NCBI RefSeq assembly: GCF_027214025.1
Contig: NZ_JAPWHB010000001.1
Coordinates: 620,001-684,000 of the forward strand
Source of the DNA: Parahoeflea alexandrii
Lineage (GTDB): Bacteria > Pseudomonadota > Alphaproteobacteria > Rhizobiales > Rhizobiaceae
Length of the DNA: 64,000 bases
Reading direction: 5' to 3'
Made by a program: the position numbers and the translations under genes
Shown: positions 63,351-64,000 of the stretch, one piece after another
Position numbering within the stretch: the stretch's first letter is position 1
How the letters are laid out: every line of letters begins with the position of its first letter
The notes under the pieces: model-generated
Told to the model about the DNA's origin: nothing
Databases searched by the model: none
What the model saw: only the letters and a program-made list of their open reading frames with translations

Positions 63351-64000
63351 ATGACATTCCATACCCCTGCCCCATCCGCCTACACGCTCAACGACCGCTA
63401 TGCGCTCGCATCCGGTCGGGTGTTCATGACTGGCACGCAGGCGCTGGTCCGCGCGCTGTTCGACCAGGCGCGGCGCGACCGCGAGGCGGGGCTGAAGACC
63501 GGAGGCTTCGTCTCGGGCTATCGCGGTTCGCCGCTCGGCGGCCTCGACATGGAATTGTGGCGGCAGAAGGCGCGGCTCGCACAAGGCGGCATCGAGTTCC
63601 TGCCGGCGGTCAACGAGGACCTTGCGGCGACCGCGGTGCTCGGCTCGCAGCAGGTGGAAACCAATCCGAACCGGCAGGTCGAGGGCGTGTTCGGGCTCTG
63701 GTACGGCAAGGGACCCGGCGTCGACCGGGCCGGCGATGCGCTCAAGCACGGCAACGCCTACGGCTCCTCGCCGCGTGGCGGGGTGCTGGTAGTGGCGGGC
63801 GACGACCATGGCTGCGTCTCCTCGTCGATGCCGCACCAGTCGGACGTGGCCTTCATGGCCTGGTTCATGCCAACGCTCAACCCGGCCAGTGTGGCCGAAT
63901 ATCTGGAATTTGCCGAGTACGGCTACGCGCTGTCGCGCTATTCGGGCATGTGGGTCGGCTTCAAGGCGATCTCGGAGACGGTCGAGGGCGCCAGTTCCTT
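63351..64000 (+). CDS. Indolepyruvate ferredoxin oxidoreductase, N-terminal part (runs off the window)
   Basis: The frame is open from ATG 63351 (AGAGGAG upstream) to the window end, giving the first 216 residues. The sequence GRVFMTGTQALVRALFDQARRD, GFVSGYRGSPLGGLD and VLVVAGDDHGCVSSSMPHQSD matches the large fused indolepyruvate:ferredoxin oxidoreductases, which oxidise aryl pyruvates with thiamine diphosphate and an iron-sulfur cluster. The divergent Lrp gene fits a role in aromatic amino-acid breakdown. Confidence 0.88.
   Translation, partial: MTFHTPAPSAYTLNDRYALASGRVFMTGTQALVRALFDQARRDREAGLKTGGFVSGYRGSPLGGLDMELWRQKARLAQGGIEFLPAVNEDLAATAVLGSQQVETNPNRQVEGVFGLWYGKGPGVDRAGDALKHGNAYGSSPRGGVLVVAGDDHGCVSSSMPHQSDVAFMAWFMPTLNPASVAEYLEFAEYGYALSRYSGMWVGFKAISETVEGASS

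Noticed and set aside
1-64000. CRISPR array
   Set aside because: No regularly spaced direct repeats of 25-40 bases were seen; the only short regular repeats are the 7-base iterons at 26508.

Overview
The window looks like chromosome of an alphaproteobacterium of the order Hyphomicrobiales (Rhizobiales), probably near Rhizobiaceae or Hoeflea-type marine relatives. The evidence is the gene order hemB - DUF6163 - ldtR - L,D-transpeptidase - glyA - nrdR - ribD - ribE - ribH - nusB - hppA - bamE - DUF177 - plsX - fabH - ihfA - merR, the high-GC codon use of the core genes, and rhizobial-type exopolysaccharide genes. No species can be named from the sequence alone.

Layout. (1) About 1-9.5 kb is an accessory region. 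It holds a LuxR-type regulator cut by the window edge, a run of small secreted or membrane proteins without clear function (one LprI-like, one with ankyrin repeats), a type-3 solute-binding protein, and remnants of an IS3-family and an IS5-family transposase. A near-perfect 20-22 bp palindrome (half-site GCATTCCCCAT) recurs three times in the intergenic regions here and suggests a small shared regulon. (2) 9.5-22.8 kb carries an ExoZ-like acyltransferase, agmatinase, argC, ctaA and then an exopolysaccharide cluster: CelD-like acetyltransferase, a Wzc/ExoP-type protein whose ATPase motifs are degenerate, a Wza-type lipoprotein, a GT4 glycosyltransferase, a WcaJ-type initiating transferase and a Wzy/ExoQ-like polymerase. 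(3) 22.87-33.91 kb is an 11-kb integrated element in a tRNA-Pro(GGG) gene, bounded by perfect 52-bp direct repeats. (4) 34-64 kb returns to core chromosome: nitroreductase, HWE histidine kinase, TadG-like protein, a GNAT/LysR pair, the fatty-acid/phospholipid and riboflavin genes, hppA, glyA, an L,D-transpeptidase with its MarR regulator LdtR, hemB, an RDD protein, an Lrp regulator and the start of an indolepyruvate ferredoxin oxidoreductase gene.

The most interesting object is the tRNA-Pro element. It encodes a tyrosine integrase, an AlpA-like regulator, a RepA-like hexameric ATPase followed at once by an array of TTCAGAC iterons and hairpins (candidate replication origin), several small unknown proteins, an HK97-type prohead protease and an HK97-fold major capsid protein, but no terminase, portal, tail or lysis gene. 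It then carries an AT-richer KAP-family P-loop NTPase, a plausible anti-phage cargo gene, and two small accessory proteins. This is the gene content expected of a capsid-encoding phage satellite: its own integration, replication and shell, with packaging and tails borrowed from a helper phage. The capsid genes lie behind a three-hairpin leader that includes two intrinsic terminators, which could be the point of control by a helper.
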